Shown here: positions 9,050 to 18,037 of the stretch, piece after piece
Position numbering within the stretch: position 1 is the first letter of the stretch
Layout: every line of letters begins with the position of its first letter
Assembly: GCF_001956295.1 (NCBI RefSeq)
Contig: NZ_MRTD01000015.1
Location: 124,001 to 188,000, forward strand
DNA: 64,000 bases
Direction of reading: 5' to 3'
DNA from: Paenibacillus sp. FSL A5-0031
GTDB lineage: Bacteria; Bacillota; Bacilli; Paenibacillales; Paenibacillaceae
Notes under the pieces: model-generated
What the model was told of the DNA's origin: nothing
The model's database searches: none
What the model saw: only the letters and a program-made list of their open reading frames with translations
Program-made: the position numbers and the translations under genes

Positions 9050-9106
9050 TCGTACACCCCTCCATTTTCATGTCATTATCCTCGATAGTTTCTATTGCTT
9101 ACCTCT

Positions 9107-9130
9107 ATAATAAAGCTAATAATAAAGGTA
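9107..9130. repeat. 12-bp tandem repeat in the divergent promoter region
   Basis: ATAATAAAGCTA (9107-9118) is followed directly by ATAATAAAGGTA (9119-9130), one mismatch apart. Direct repeats near a target promoter are the usual form of AraC-family operators, but the period here is short (12 bp), so the role is only suggested. Confidence 0.45.
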
Positions 9131-9211
9131 ATCATGTAAAAAACATTGAAATAACTTGTCAAAAACAATGATAATGATCGCACTAATCATATGAAATGGA
9201 GGCAATTAGGA

Positions 9212-10102
9212 TTGAATGCACAGCTGCATAACTGGAATGACCATCCCGTCCTGCCGTTTATACGGCTTTGCTATCGCTTTAAAGAAACGTCATTTTTTCA
9301 AGGTGAACGGCGTCTGCTCGATTATTTGTTTTTATATATGGAAGAAGGCCGTTATTTGCTTACGGTTGAGGGGGTTGAATATGAGCTGCTACCTGGCGAC
9401 TTTGCACTTATTCAGCCTGGAACGCTCTTCACAACAAGAGGATATGGGAGCTGCGTAGTACCAAACACTCATCTTGATTTCTTTTATAATCCGAACCGAG
9501 AAAGAAGCTTTGTAACGACGCCTGGTCAGACGAACTTGGAGCCGTATTCGGATTTGAAGCAGCCGCAGTTAAACGAATTTCCAAACCTGCAGCTGCCCGT
9601 CAAGCTGAAGCCGCGACATCCGGAATCGTTCAAAAAGCTGCTGAACCAAATGATTGAGCATTTTAGCCACAACGACATACAAAACGTGCTTCATGCTCAA
9701 AAGCTGGCAATGGAGCTCCTCCTTCTATTAATCGGCGACTTTGAGACGACAGGCTCTTTGGCATTCGAGGATCAGCAGTTCGTAACGAAGATGAAAGCCT
9801 TTATTTCCTTTCATCTATCTGGAACAATCACGGTAGAGTCGATGGCGAAGCATGCGGGTTATTCCGAATCCCATTTCAACGTTATTTTTCATCACTATTT
9901 TGGAGCAACGCCCCATCAGTTTCTCGTTCATTTACGTTTGGAGAAAGCAAGCGAGCTGTTAGCCACAACCGGACTTAAGCTCGATTTAATTGCGGAGTAT
10001 TGCGGATTCGCCAACGCCTCGCATTTCTCGAAAGCGTTCAAGAAAAGTTATGGCCTATCACCAAGACATTTCAGAAATGCGCAAGAAAAACCCTTTTCAT
10101 AA
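9212..10102 (+). CDS. AraC family regulator with cupin sensor (second)
   Basis: About 296 aa. The cupin half contains GERRLLDYLFLYMEEG and LLPGDFALIQPGTLF. The C-terminal AraC domain shows MAKHAGYSESHFNVIFHHYF and LIAEYCGFANASHFSKAFKK with the SPRHFR end. The frame begins with an ATG at 9191 lacking a ribosome site; GGAGG at 9198-9202 lies nine bases before a TTG at 9212, which is preferred. The gene is divergent from the Zn-dehydrogenase/Gfo-Idh operon that it probably activates. A weak TTGAAA-N18-GATAAT promoter occurs at 9146-9175. Confidence 0.88.
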   Translation: MNAQLHNWNDHPVLPFIRLCYRFKETSFFQGERRLLDYLFLYMEEGRYLLTVEGVEYELLPGDFALIQPGTLFTTRGYGSCVVPNTHLDFFYNPNRERSFVTTPGQTNLEPYSDLKQPQLNEFPNLQLPVKLKPRHPESFKKLLNQMIEHFSHNDIQNVLHAQKLAMELLLLLIGDFETTGSLAFEDQQFVTKMKAFISFHLSGTITVESMAKHAGYSESHFNVIFHHYFGATPHQFLVHLRLEKASELLATTGLKLDLIAEYCGFANASHFSKAFKKSYGLSPRHFRNAQEKPFS

Positions 10103-10108
10103 AATAAA

Positions 10109-10144
10109 GGCAGTCTAAAACACGATTACGTGTCTAAGACTGCC
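10109..10144. terminator. Bidirectional terminator
   Basis: The stem GGCAGTCT.../...AGACTGCC has an inner ACAC/GTGT helix and lies between convergent genes. The minus strand continues TTTATTTTA and the plus strand has a weaker T-rich tail. Confidence 0.85.
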
Positions 10145-10156
10145 TCTTCAATATAT

Positions 10157-10987
10157 TTATACTTCCTTGCCTTCAGTACGCTCATAATAACGTCCAATTT
10201 CGATGACTAATGCGCCCATGCGCTCCAGCTCTGGAACGATGATTCTTTCCACGCCGTACTCCTTCAAAGCTGCAGCCGTTACTTTACCGACTGCGGCAGC
10301 CACGATGTGCTGATTAAAGATGTTCAACAAAAGCTCCTTGCGGCCCGATTCAATTGCATGCTTGAACAAATAGTGCACCTGCACCGCAGTCGTGAAGCAG
10401 ACCGTATCGACTGTGCCGGCAGAAAGCTCACTGAGCAGCAGTTCGACTGTAGCAGCATCCGGCGGAACATGCTTATAGGGCAACACAGCTTCTATTTGCG
10501 AGGCACCCTTATTTTCGAGAAAATGTACTAGTTTTGGAGCTGGCTCACCATGAAGCTGTATCCACACCCTTTGCCCTTCAAAATCAAAGGCTTCGAGGTT
10601 TTCTATGAGTCCATCCATCGTTCCATCATCCGTGCTAACGATCGCTTTCAGGTCTGAACGTTTAAGAAATGCAGACGTTTTGTAGCCTCTTGTCGCGATT
10701 TTCGCCTCTGCCAGTCTACCAAGCACCGCTTGTTTAATGCCGATACTGTCGGCTGTGTTGACGATCTGATCCGATCCCATGCCAGTGGTCAAAATAACCC
10801 AATCCGCGCCCTGCTCAGCGAAGTTTCGCAATGGCTCTTCCAACAGCGCCTCATCAAACATCGTCAAGCCTTGAAGCGAACGAACAATTGGAACGCCGCC
10901 CTGTTTTTCAATAACCATGCACATCTCATCCGTTTTCCGAGATCCAGCAATTACGATTTGTTTCCCTTGCAATGCGTTTATCCCCAT
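10157..10987 (-). CDS. hemD: Uroporphyrinogen-III synthase family protein
   Basis: A HEM4-fold protein of 276 aa (from the ATG at 10985-10987; a TTG three codons earlier is also possible). HemD converts hydroxymethylbilane to uroporphyrinogen III in the cytoplasm. Features of the family are IVIAGSRKTDEM at the N-terminus, DWVILTTGMGSDQI, the linker GQRVWIQLHGEP, DTVCFTTAVQVHYLF and VAAAVGKVTAAALKEYGV. It stands alone rather than in a hemAXCDBL operon, so it may be an extra copy serving siroheme or another tetrapyrrole. The sequence does not decide this. Confidence 0.85.
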   Translation of the reverse strand: MGINALQGKQIVIAGSRKTDEMCMVIEKQGGVPIVRSLQGLTMFDEALLEEPLRNFAEQGADWVILTTGMGSDQIVNTADSIGIKQAVLGRLAEAKIATRGYKTSAFLKRSDLKAIVSTDDGTMDGLIENLEAFDFEGQRVWIQLHGEPAPKLVHFLENKGASQIEAVLPYKHVPPDAATVELLLSELSAGTVDTVCFTTAVQVHYLFKHAIESGRKELLLNIFNQHIVAAAVGKVTAAALKEYGVERIIVPELERMGALVIEIGRYYERTEGKEV

Positions 10988-11083
10988 CGTTATCAAGCCA
11001 CCGTACTTTCGGTAAATTTGCCTTAGCCGACGTCATTATAACAGATGATGCCATAATACGCACCCATTATGTGACAATCTCAG

Positions 11084-12163
11084 TTAAGCATTTTCCCATT
11101 TCTGCTTGAAGAACAGCTCATAAACTTTGCTATAAACGATTTTCAAAATCATATACACCGGAATAATAAGTAGTATGCCTAAAATTCCTGCAATATCTCC
11201 GCCCATGAGCACCAAAATGATCGTCGTCATCGGATGAATATCAAGCTGCTTCCCAAAAACATAAGGCGAAATAAGATTATCCTGAATTTGCTGCGCTACT
11301 GTAATAATGACAATAGACCAGATCGCGATTGACGGCGCTTCAATGAAGCCAATGATGACAATCGGGATAGAAGATAAAAAAGATCCGATAAACGGAATAA
11401 AGTTCAAGATGACGGCCACTACGGTCAGCAGCATCGCATAAGGCAAATCAATAATTAGAAAACCTACATACATGAGAACGCCGAGTGCTACATTCACGAT
11501 AACTCTGCCAACGATAAAGCTGCTGAGCATATGATCGATATCGTCCATGACCTCTTTACCGTGGATACGGAACCTTTTGGGTATAAAGCTTACAATTTGT
11601 TCACCAAACTTCCCGCCTTCCTTCAGCATATAGAACAGGAGAATCGGGAACGTTATGAGCACAATCGCGAAATTTGAGAAAAAAGAAAAAAGCCCGGTCA
11701 AATATTCTGTAAATACCGTAAAGCCTTTGTTCAAATACTCCGTAAGCTTAGATAACAGATTCGAATCCTGCGGCAAAAAGGACGATAAAAACCCATTATG
11801 CTCAAGCTCTGCAACTTGCTCGCTTAAAGTAGTAAACAAAGCGGGGGCATTTTCGACCAAATTATTGAGCTGCGTACGCAAGGAAGGCCATACCAAGATG
11901 CTGAAGCCAACCATCATAATGGCGAAAATCAAATAAATAAGCAAAATGGCGAGCGTACGATTAACCTTATGCCGCTCCATCACATTGACGAGCGGGCGCA
12001 GCAAGTAATAGAAAAAGCCTGCCAGCATAAGCGGAACGATAATCATACTGAATAAGGAAAGCACAGGTTTAAATATAAATGAAACGCGCGACCCCAAATA
12101 AATAATAATTAATATCAAAATAATCGTGAAACACCATCTAAAAAATCGATTATGTCTGGCCAT
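11084..12163 (-). CDS. AI-2E family transporter (PerM/YtvI type)
   Basis: 359 aa with about eight hydrophobic helices and the family's central soluble segment (EQVAELEHNGFLSSFLPQ to FTEYLTG). The conserved ends are visible: VILNFIPFIGSFLSSIPIV, then QQIQDNLISPYVFGKQLDIHP and LMGGDIAGILGILLIIP. Members of this family have been linked to autoinducer export, Na+/H+ exchange or, in Bacillus (YtvI), to sporulation-phase expression. No specific substrate can be assigned. The ribosome site is AGAAGGTG. Monocistronic by context. Confidence 0.87.
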   Translation of the reverse strand: MARHNRFFRWCFTIILILIIIYLGSRVSFIFKPVLSLFSMIIVPLMLAGFFYYLLRPLVNVMERHKVNRTLAILLIYLIFAIMMVGFSILVWPSLRTQLNNLVENAPALFTTLSEQVAELEHNGFLSSFLPQDSNLLSKLTEYLNKGFTVFTEYLTGLFSFFSNFAIVLITFPILLFYMLKEGGKFGEQIVSFIPKRFRIHGKEVMDDIDHMLSSFIVGRVIVNVALGVLMYVGFLIIDLPYAMLLTVVAVILNFIPFIGSFLSSIPIVIIGFIEAPSIAIWSIVIITVAQQIQDNLISPYVFGKQLDIHPMTTIILVLMGGDIAGILGILLIIPVYMILKIVYSKVYELFFKQKWENA

Positions 12164-12300
12164 ACCTGCACCTTCTTCTCTTTTTAACTGATCTTGTCAT
12201 CCATAGGTTACATAACCTTTACCCTTCCTCTCATGAATTGAATCGTTTGGAGTACTGGTCATTTCTCCCTTCTGCCCGCAATAATGCTCGGATTTATAAC

Positions 12301-12347
12301 AAAATAAAAAAAGCTGGGTCAACGGCAGTAATCCGCCGACCCAGCTT
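12301..12347 (-). terminator. Terminator of fabF
   Basis: AAGCTGGGTC (12311-12320) pairs with GACCCAGCTT (12338-12347), with an inner GGC/GCC pair. On the minus strand it is followed by TTTTTTTATTTT. Confidence 0.9.
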
Positions 12348-12394
12348 CTTGCTTTATTTTTGGAAATAAGAAAATTCACGTTATTACATCATGT

Positions 12395-13633
12395 TCAAGC
12401 CTGAAATTTCTTCAAAATAATTACGGCATTATGACCGCCGAAGCCAAAGGAATTGGACATCGCTATATTAATCTCAGCTTCGCGCGCAATGTTCGGCACA
12501 TAATCGAGATCACAAATTGGATCTGGTTGTTCTTGATTGATCGTTGGCGGGATAATCCCCTCCTGCATGCTCTTCACGAGTGCGATAGCCTCTACTCCGC
12601 CAGCTGCACCAAGCATATGACCTGTCATCGATTTGTTAGCTGTCACCGGAATTTGATACGCGAGGTCACCAAACAGCTTCTTAATGGCTGCCGTTTCGGA
12701 ACGGTCGCCGATTTCCGTACTGGTGGCATGTGCGCTTATTAAATCAATTTGATTAGGCTCCAAGCCAGCTTCTCGCAGCGCATGCTTCATCGCCTGATAA
12801 GCACCGATTCCCTCGGGATGAGTTGCGACCATATGATACGCATCCGAGCTGGCGCCATAGCCGATAACCTCCGCATGAATGCGGGCTCCTCTTTGCTGTG
12901 CATGTGACAGTGATTCGAGTATGAGAATGCCAGCTCCTTCGGCCATAACAAAGCCGTCGCGCCCTGCATCAAAGGGTCTGCTTGCCGAAGCTGGCGCTTC
13001 ATTCCTCGTTGATACCGATGTTGCATTGCCGAAGCTGGCGAGAGAAATATCCGTAACTGCCGCTTCCGTTCCTCCTGCAATAACGACATCTGCGCTGCCT
13101 GATCGAATAAGCCGCCAAGCCTCACCAATTGCCGTATTCCCGATCGAGCATGCGGTAACTGGCGCCATCGACGGCCCCTGCGTACCGAACCGAATACTGA
13201 TCATCGCCGCTGCCATATTCGCAATCATCATCGGAACAAGCGTTGGACTAACACGATCTGGCCCTCGATCATGCAGCACTTCAGCTTGGTCAAGCAGCGT
13301 CTGTATGCCGCCGATGCCAGATCCTACATAAACGCCAACACGTTCCCGATCTGTCTCTTCAACCTTAAGTGCTGCATCCTCCAGCGCTTGCTCAGCAGCT
13401 GCTATCGCAAACTGGCTAAACCGATCCATTCGACGGGCTTCTTTTTTTCCAAATAAAGCTTCTCCATCAAAATCTCTTACGACACCTGCAATTTTCGATT
13501 TATGTTTGCTTACATCAAATGTATCAATCGTAGAGATACCTGATTGTCCATGCACCAATCCATCCCAAAAGCGCTCCACACTGTTCCCTAGCGGCGAGAT
13601 GACACCCATCCCCGTAATGACGACACGTTCCAT
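12395..13633 (-). CDS. fabF: 3-oxoacyl-ACP synthase II (KAS II)
   Basis: 412 aa, the normal length for FabF, which condenses acyl-ACP with malonyl-ACP in fatty-acid elongation. The thiolase-fold triad is visible: nucleophile Cys in VTACSIGNTAIG (about residue 165), His in SAHATSTEIGD and His in KSMTGHMLGAAGG. The usual bacterial motifs are TACATG and NAHGTST, so the Cys and the first His surroundings are slightly altered. It is isolated from other fab genes and divergent from an XRE regulator, so it may be a secondary, specifically regulated KAS. AAGGAGG upstream fixes the ATG. Confidence 0.92.
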   Translation of the reverse strand: MERVVITGMGVISPLGNSVERFWDGLVHGQSGISTIDTFDVSKHKSKIAGVVRDFDGEALFGKKEARRMDRFSQFAIAAAEQALEDAALKVEETDRERVGVYVGSGIGGIQTLLDQAEVLHDRGPDRVSPTLVPMMIANMAAAMISIRFGTQGPSMAPVTACSIGNTAIGEAWRLIRSGSADVVIAGGTEAAVTDISLASFGNATSVSTRNEAPASASRPFDAGRDGFVMAEGAGILILESLSHAQQRGARIHAEVIGYGASSDAYHMVATHPEGIGAYQAMKHALREAGLEPNQIDLISAHATSTEIGDRSETAAIKKLFGDLAYQIPVTANKSMTGHMLGAAGGVEAIALVKSMQEGIIPPTINQEQPDPICDLDYVPNIAREAEINIAMSNSFGFGGHNAVIILKKFQA

Positions 13634-13692
13634 CTTATTTCCTCCTTCGCAAAATCCTTTATGGGTAGTAGTTTGTCATACTCTTTATCCTA

Positions 13693-13733
13693 TTACAAGT
13701 TGTTGTTTATTATAGTATAATGAGTACTACTAT
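13693..13733 (+). promoter_or_regulatory. Promoter of the XRE regulator with overlapping inverted repeat
   Basis: TTACAA (13693-13698), a 17-bp spacer and a perfect TATAAT (13716-13721) point at the XRE gene. ATAGTA (13712-13717) and TACTAT (13728-13733) form an inverted repeat with a 10-bp centre across the -10 and start region, a good position for autorepression. Confidence 0.65.
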
Positions 13734-13757
13734 AAAGAGAGTACGGAGATGGAAACC

Positions 13758-14603
13758 ATGATTAATCGAGAGACGAGATTACAAGCATTATCATCCTTTC
13801 TAAAATCAAAGCGTGCCAAAATCATGCCGGAGGACGTTGGTTTCCCTATCGGAACACGGCGGAGAACACCTGGTTTACGACGTGAGGAGGTCGCTCAGCT
13901 TGCTGGCGTCAGCACAACTTGGTATACCTGGCTAGAACAAGGCAGAGATATTCAAGTATCGGCGTCTGTTCTGGATTGTGTTGCGGCGGCTCTGCAGTTA
14001 AATGACGATGAACGGGAATACTTGTACGCCCTCGCCCTCGGTTCCGGTTATAGCGCGCTGCCTATTAATGAGGAGCAGACCGAAATTACGCCCTCTCTAA
14101 AAAGAATTTTAAAAGAGCTCCGCTTCTGTCCAACTATTATATCGGATCGGCGCTGCCAAATCGTCGGTTGGAACGAGGCCGCCTCGCATGTGTTTATGGA
14201 CTTTGACCAAATTCCAGCTGAACAGCGAAATATGATTGAGTTATTGTTCACAAGGAAAGAATTCCGCAGGCTAGCGGGAAATTGGGAGCATTTTGTAGGA
14301 GGATTTCTAGCTATCTTTCGTGCCTATTACGGTCAATATGTGCAGGATGATTGGTATGAGCGGTTTATTGATGAAATGAAGCGAAGCCATCCGGAGTTTC
14401 AATATCTTTGGGAGCAAAGCCAGGTCAGCTCTGCTCCAGATGTATTGCTGGAATTTCGACATGCACGAGTCGGAAAGATGTTGTATCATCTGACCTCATT
14501 TCAAGTAAAGGGAAATACCGATCTACGATGCAGCGTCTATACGCCTGCACCTGAAACATCAACCGAAGCTAAACTGCGCAGACTAATGGGCGGACAAGAT
14601 TAG
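13758..14603 (+). CDS. XRE family regulator with MmyB-like ligand domain
   Basis: The N-terminal HTH is LRREEVAQLAGVSTTWYTWL with the GTRRRTPGLRREE lead-in typical of the MmyB-like group. The rest (about residues 100-280) matches that group's PAS-like domain, with RCQIVGWNEAA and a late LTSFQV segment. The ATG at 13749 directly abuts GGAG, so the ATG at 13758 (nine-base gap) is preferred; 281 aa. These proteins are thought to sense fatty-acid-like or other hydrophobic ligands (family knowledge), which would fit its divergent position to fabF. Its stop codon overlaps the stop of nikE on the other strand. Confidence 0.87.
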   Translation: MINRETRLQALSSFLKSKRAKIMPEDVGFPIGTRRRTPGLRREEVAQLAGVSTTWYTWLEQGRDIQVSASVLDCVAAALQLNDDEREYLYALALGSGYSALPINEEQTEITPSLKRILKELRFCPTIISDRRCQIVGWNEAASHVFMDFDQIPAEQRNMIELLFTRKEFRRLAGNWEHFVGGFLAIFRAYYGQYVQDDWYERFIDEMKRSHPEFQYLWEQSQVSSAPDVLLEFRHARVGKMLYHLTSFQVKGNTDLRCSVYTPAPETSTEAKLRRLMGGQD

Positions 14604-15211
14604 CATTCGCTTGGAAATGAAATGGTTCGATTGCAAATTTTGTTTACAAGCGCATGATCATGACTAATGATAAGCAAGCCCATTTGACGAGCACAGACAA
14701 TTTCAAGCATCTTATGCCATATTTGCGCCTGCGTAATTGCATCTAGCATAGTCGTCATTTCATCTGCGATGAGAAATTTGGTATCTGGTCCGAGAGCTCT
14801 CGCAATACAGCAGCGCTGGAGCTCTCCGCCTGACAGCTCATTTGGATAACGACGCAGCCACTGCTCCTTAATGCCTAACGCTTCAAGCAGCGCAGCATCC
14901 GGGGACCAACCTTCAGTCATTGTTTTTGCCATCCGCCATTTTGGATTAACCGCGCGCTCTGGATGCTGAAAAATCATTTGGACAGGATCAGAGCCTTTAT
15001 TACTTTTGCTCCGTCCATCAACCGACACCTCTCCTGCAATAGGGTTCAAATAACCAGCCAATAACCGGCCTAACGACGTTTTTCCGCTGCCGCTAGGTCC
15101 AATCAGGCCGACGACCTCTCCTGACTGTATCGAAATGTTAAAATCTTTAAACAACCAAGGACCGTCCGCATAACGCCAGCCGAGATTCCTTCCATCAAGT
15201 CGCATGAACAC
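14600..15211 (-). CDS. nikE: Nickel ABC transporter ATP-binding protein NikE
   Basis: A 203-aa ATPase with Walker A GPSGSGKTSL, Q-loop FQHPERAVNP, signature LSGGELQRC and Walker B FLIADEMT. It is about 60 residues shorter than most NikE/OppF proteins and lacks the usual C-terminal extension. The switch His (SHDHALV) is present, so it should be active as the second half of a heterodimer with NikD. It overlaps nikD by 17 bases and is last in nikABCDE. Its stop overlaps that of the convergent XRE gene, leaving no room for a terminator. The nickel assignment comes from NikR nearby. Confidence 0.82.
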   Translation of the reverse strand: MFMRLDGRNLGWRYADGPWLFKDFNISIQSGEVVGLIGPSGSGKTSLGRLLAGYLNPIAGEVSVDGRSKSNKGSDPVQMIFQHPERAVNPKWRMAKTMTEGWSPDAALLEALGIKEQWLRRYPNELSGGELQRCCIARALGPDTKFLIADEMTTMLDAITQAQIWHKMLEIVCARQMGLLIISHDHALVNKICNRTISFPSEC

Positions 15212-16118
15212 ACCTCACCATTCCACTTCGAAGGCTGCGAGCCGCCGGCCTGCTGTCAACGCATCGTTCTGTAGCCAAGCTGCAGCGTTCAGCAAAGAGA
15301 CAGCCTGAAATCGCAGAACTCCTTGCAGGCTGCGTCCCGGCCAGCGGTTCGAAACCATTTTGAGGAAGCGCACGCCACAAGGCGCGGCTGTATGGATGCC
15401 TAAGCTGCTCACCATTTCCGTGGAAATCTTTGGCCGAAGCGACCTCAACAGCGGTTCCCGCATAAAATATAGCGACCTTATCTGCAATTCGTAGAGCTGC
15501 TTCAATGTCATGTGTAATAAACAACACGGCACAGCCGCCTTCAGCGAGCTGCTTGAAGTGACCGAGCGCCTCTGCAACATCATCCGGATGCATGCCTGGC
15601 GTAGGCTCATCTGCGATGATCAGCCTTGTTCTTTCCAGCGCTGCCGTAGAGACAAGCACTTTACGAGCCATGCCTCCTGAGAGCTGAAATGGAAACAGCC
15701 TCTCCACATGTGCTCCAAGCTGAAGCCGCGCAAATAACCCTCTCCGTTCCTGAAGCTGCTCAGCGCCATCTTCGCGCGTGCGAAGCTGCTTGCCTACTCG
15801 CATTAACGGATTAAGGAAGCTTACCGATTGCGGTACTAAGGCAATTTCCTTACCGCGGTAGCGCTTAAGCTTAGCTTCATTCAGCACTTCTCCGCCGTAT
15901 GAGATGCTTCCGGTCATCACAACATTTTTAGGCAAAATGCCCATAATCGCATGAGCGAGCAAGCTTTTTCCCGATCCGCTCGCTCCAACGACGGCTACGA
16001 TTTCACCTTCATTTATCGCGAAATCCAGCTCATCAATAATCGAAATCTGTTCCTGCGAGCTGCCTTTCACATAGTGCATAAAGGAAATGGATAGTTTATT
16101 CACCTCCAGCAGTGGCAT
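15195..16118 (-). CDS. nikD: Nickel ABC transporter ATP-binding protein NikD
   Basis: 307 aa from the ATG at 16116-16118, chosen because GGAGGGAGG lies seven bases upstream; the frame itself is open nine codons further. It shows Walker A GASGSGKSLLAHAIMG, signature LSGGMARKV, Walker B LIIADEPTPG and switch FITHDIEAAL, then the C-terminal Cys-containing tail LFAERCSLATERCVD found in peptide/nickel importers of the Dpp-Nik group. It pairs with NikE to power uptake through NikB/NikC. Overlaps nikE by 17 bp. Confidence 0.85.
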   Translation of the reverse strand: MPLLEVNKLSISFMHYVKGSSQEQISIIDELDFAINEGEIVAVVGASGSGKSLLAHAIMGILPKNVVMTGSISYGGEVLNEAKLKRYRGKEIALVPQSVSFLNPLMRVGKQLRTREDGAEQLQERRGLFARLQLGAHVERLFPFQLSGGMARKVLVSTAALERTRLIIADEPTPGMHPDDVAEALGHFKQLAEGGCAVLFITHDIEAALRIADKVAIFYAGTAVEVASAKDFHGNGEQLRHPYSRALWRALPQNGFEPLAGTQPARSSAISGCLFAERCSLATERCVDSRPAARSLRSGMVRCVHAT

Positions 16119-16163
16119 AGGGGAACCTCCCTCCATATTGAACAATATCGCCTTCCATTAGCG

Positions 16164-17024
16164 TCATAGCTGAGCATTCCGCGGGTCAATGAGCAGCCGC
16201 AAATGGTTGCCCAGCTTATCAAACGCGCGTACAGTCAGCAGCAATCCGAGTCCCGGAAATACCGCAAGCCACCACATTCCTGTCGATAAGTAACGCATGG
16301 ATTCAGAAAGTATAATTCCTATTGCGGGCTGATGCGGTGACATGCCAAGGCCTAGGAAGGTTATCGCCGCTTCATGCAGCACAGCATGTGGGAACAACAG
16401 CAGAAAACCAACCAACAATTGCGGAAATAAATGCGGTGCTAAGTGCCTTGCAGCAACGGACAAACGTGATCTTCCGAGCTTCCTCGCAACTAGCACATAT
16501 TCCGCTGACATGAGCTGCATCGCCTCCGCACGAATCACTCGAGCAAGGCTTGGCCAATGCGACAGCATGATGCCGATGGCTACCCCTTTAAGGCCGCCCC
16601 CGCAAACAAAAGCAATCAATATAAGCAATACGAGATGAGGTACGCTTAGAAAAATATCAATAAGCCAGGAAATAATGCGATCAGCCGTCTTCCCAAGCGT
16701 TGCCGCCATCAATCCCATCATCGCTGCAATAAGTACGCTGGAAATCGAACCGAGCAGCCCAACTTGAATGCTAAGTGCCAGTCCCTTCACAGTGCGGGAA
16801 AGCATATCCCTCCCCAGCCAATCGGTTCCGAACAAATGAGCTAGCGAGGGAGGCAAGTTCCGATTATTCAGCTGAACTGAAAGTCCCGATGAATCAAGAA
16901 GCCAGCTGCCTATGCCGATGCTTACAAGCAGAAGCGCTGCTCCTATTGCCGATATAAGCATTCGTCGCCGTTCGTTTGAACGCTTCCGAGCAGCTGGTTT
17001 CTGTAGAATTGTCAGCTGATTCAT
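16164..17024 (-). CDS. nikC: Nickel ABC transporter permease NikC
   Basis: 286 aa, DppC-type permease with six predicted helices. The N-terminal periplasmic segment HLFGTDWLGRDMLSRTVKG is diagnostic of the C-type subunit. The EAA loop that docks the ATPases reads EYVLVARKLGRSRLSVAARH. The gene overlaps the end of nikB by four bases (ATGA), so translation is coupled. It forms the membrane channel with NikB. Confidence 0.87.
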   Translation of the reverse strand: MNQLTILQKPAARKRSNERRRMLISAIGAALLLVSIGIGSWLLDSSGLSVQLNNRNLPPSLAHLFGTDWLGRDMLSRTVKGLALSIQVGLLGSISSVLIAAMMGLMAATLGKTADRIISWLIDIFLSVPHLVLLILIAFVCGGGLKGVAIGIMLSHWPSLARVIRAEAMQLMSAEYVLVARKLGRSRLSVAARHLAPHLFPQLLVGFLLLFPHAVLHEAAITFLGLGMSPHQPAIGIILSESMRYLSTGMWWLAVFPGLGLLLTVRAFDKLGNHLRLLIDPRNAQL

Positions 17025-18016
17025 CCTTGCGCCTCCTTCCCGTACCTCAGCCTTGGATCAACCATACGGTAAAAATAATCAGCTATCGCATTGCCTGTGA
17101 ATACAAAGATTGTACTGCATAAGACAAGTCCCATTAGCAGCGGCACATCACCGCGAAGACCCGCTTCTACCATCGCTTGACCGAGTCCCGGATAAGAAAA
17201 CACCTGCTCTGCAAGAACGGCTCCCCCGAACAATTCGCCAAATGAAGCAAACTGCAGCGTAATCGCAGGCAATGCAATGTTGCGAAGACCATGTCTAAGA
17301 AACAAACTCACACCATATTCGCCTCGAGCTCTGGCAAACAAATAATAATCGCTTTCCATCACATCAATCAGCTTCTGGCGTGTATGGAGTGCAATCGGTG
17401 CGATGCCCACGACACTCAGAGTAATACCTGGCAAAATCATATGACGAATATAATCGGCAGCCGTTACGCTCCCTGCCAATACCCCAGCAGGAACACCGAG
17501 CCCTACTGGCAGCCAGCCGAGCCATACAGCAAATACCATCATAAGCAGCAGGCCGATCCAAAAGGCAGGCGTCGAAGCTAGTGTATAACAATAGCTTTTG
17601 ATCAACCGATCCAACCATGAATCCTTCTTTATCGCTGCGGCCACGCCAGCGGCAAATCCAATAATGCCTGACAGCGTCCATGCGAACGCCATGAGCAGTA
17701 CCGAGTGCAAGAAACGATCCGCAATCACCTTCGTTACAGCCTCTCTGTATATCATTGAGGTGCCCATATCTCCTTGCAGCAGAGCAGACGCCCATTTTAT
17801 AAATCGTTCAGCGAATGGTCGGTCAAGTCCCCAATAAGCAGCAATCTGCTCCCTTTGCTCTGCGCCGACACGCATGACATCTGCTCCGATATACGATTGC
17901 ACGGGATCAATAGGCGATAAAGCAACGAGCGCAAAAGTAATGATGCTGACCGATGCAAGCAGCGCAATTAATCGGATAAACTTTTTCCCTACAAATACTG
18001 CAACTCCCTGTAGCAT
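17021..18016 (-). CDS. nikB: Nickel ABC transporter permease NikB
   Basis: 331 aa, DppB-type permease. It has the N-terminal helix ending FALVALSPIDPVQSYIG, the large loop AYWGLDRPFAERFIKW (family: YWGLDRP), and the EAA-type loop SDYYLFARARGEYGVSLFLR. It starts 21 bp after nikA ends. It works with NikC as the heterodimeric pore. The ligand is inferred from context; peptide transporters share the same architecture. Confidence 0.87.
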   Translation of the reverse strand: MLQGVAVFVGKKFIRLIALLASVSIITFALVALSPIDPVQSYIGADVMRVGAEQREQIAAYWGLDRPFAERFIKWASALLQGDMGTSMIYREAVTKVIADRFLHSVLLMAFAWTLSGIIGFAAGVAAAIKKDSWLDRLIKSYCYTLASTPAFWIGLLLMMVFAVWLGWLPVGLGVPAGVLAGSVTAADYIRHMILPGITLSVVGIAPIALHTRQKLIDVMESDYYLFARARGEYGVSLFLRHGLRNIALPAITLQFASFGELFGGAVLAEQVFSYPGLGQAMVEAGLRGDVPLLMGLVLCSTIFVFTGNAIADYFYRMVDPRLRYGKEAQG

Positions 18017-18037
18017 GTTGACAACCTCTCCCGCCCG

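Noticed and set aside
12197..12379. 60-codon minus-strand frame after fabF
   Set aside because: It covers the fabF terminator hairpin, has no ribosome site and no protein-like composition.
13634..13757. FapR operator before fabF
   Set aside because: The region has AGTACTACTAT-like text but not the FapR palindrome; the dyad fits the divergent XRE gene better.
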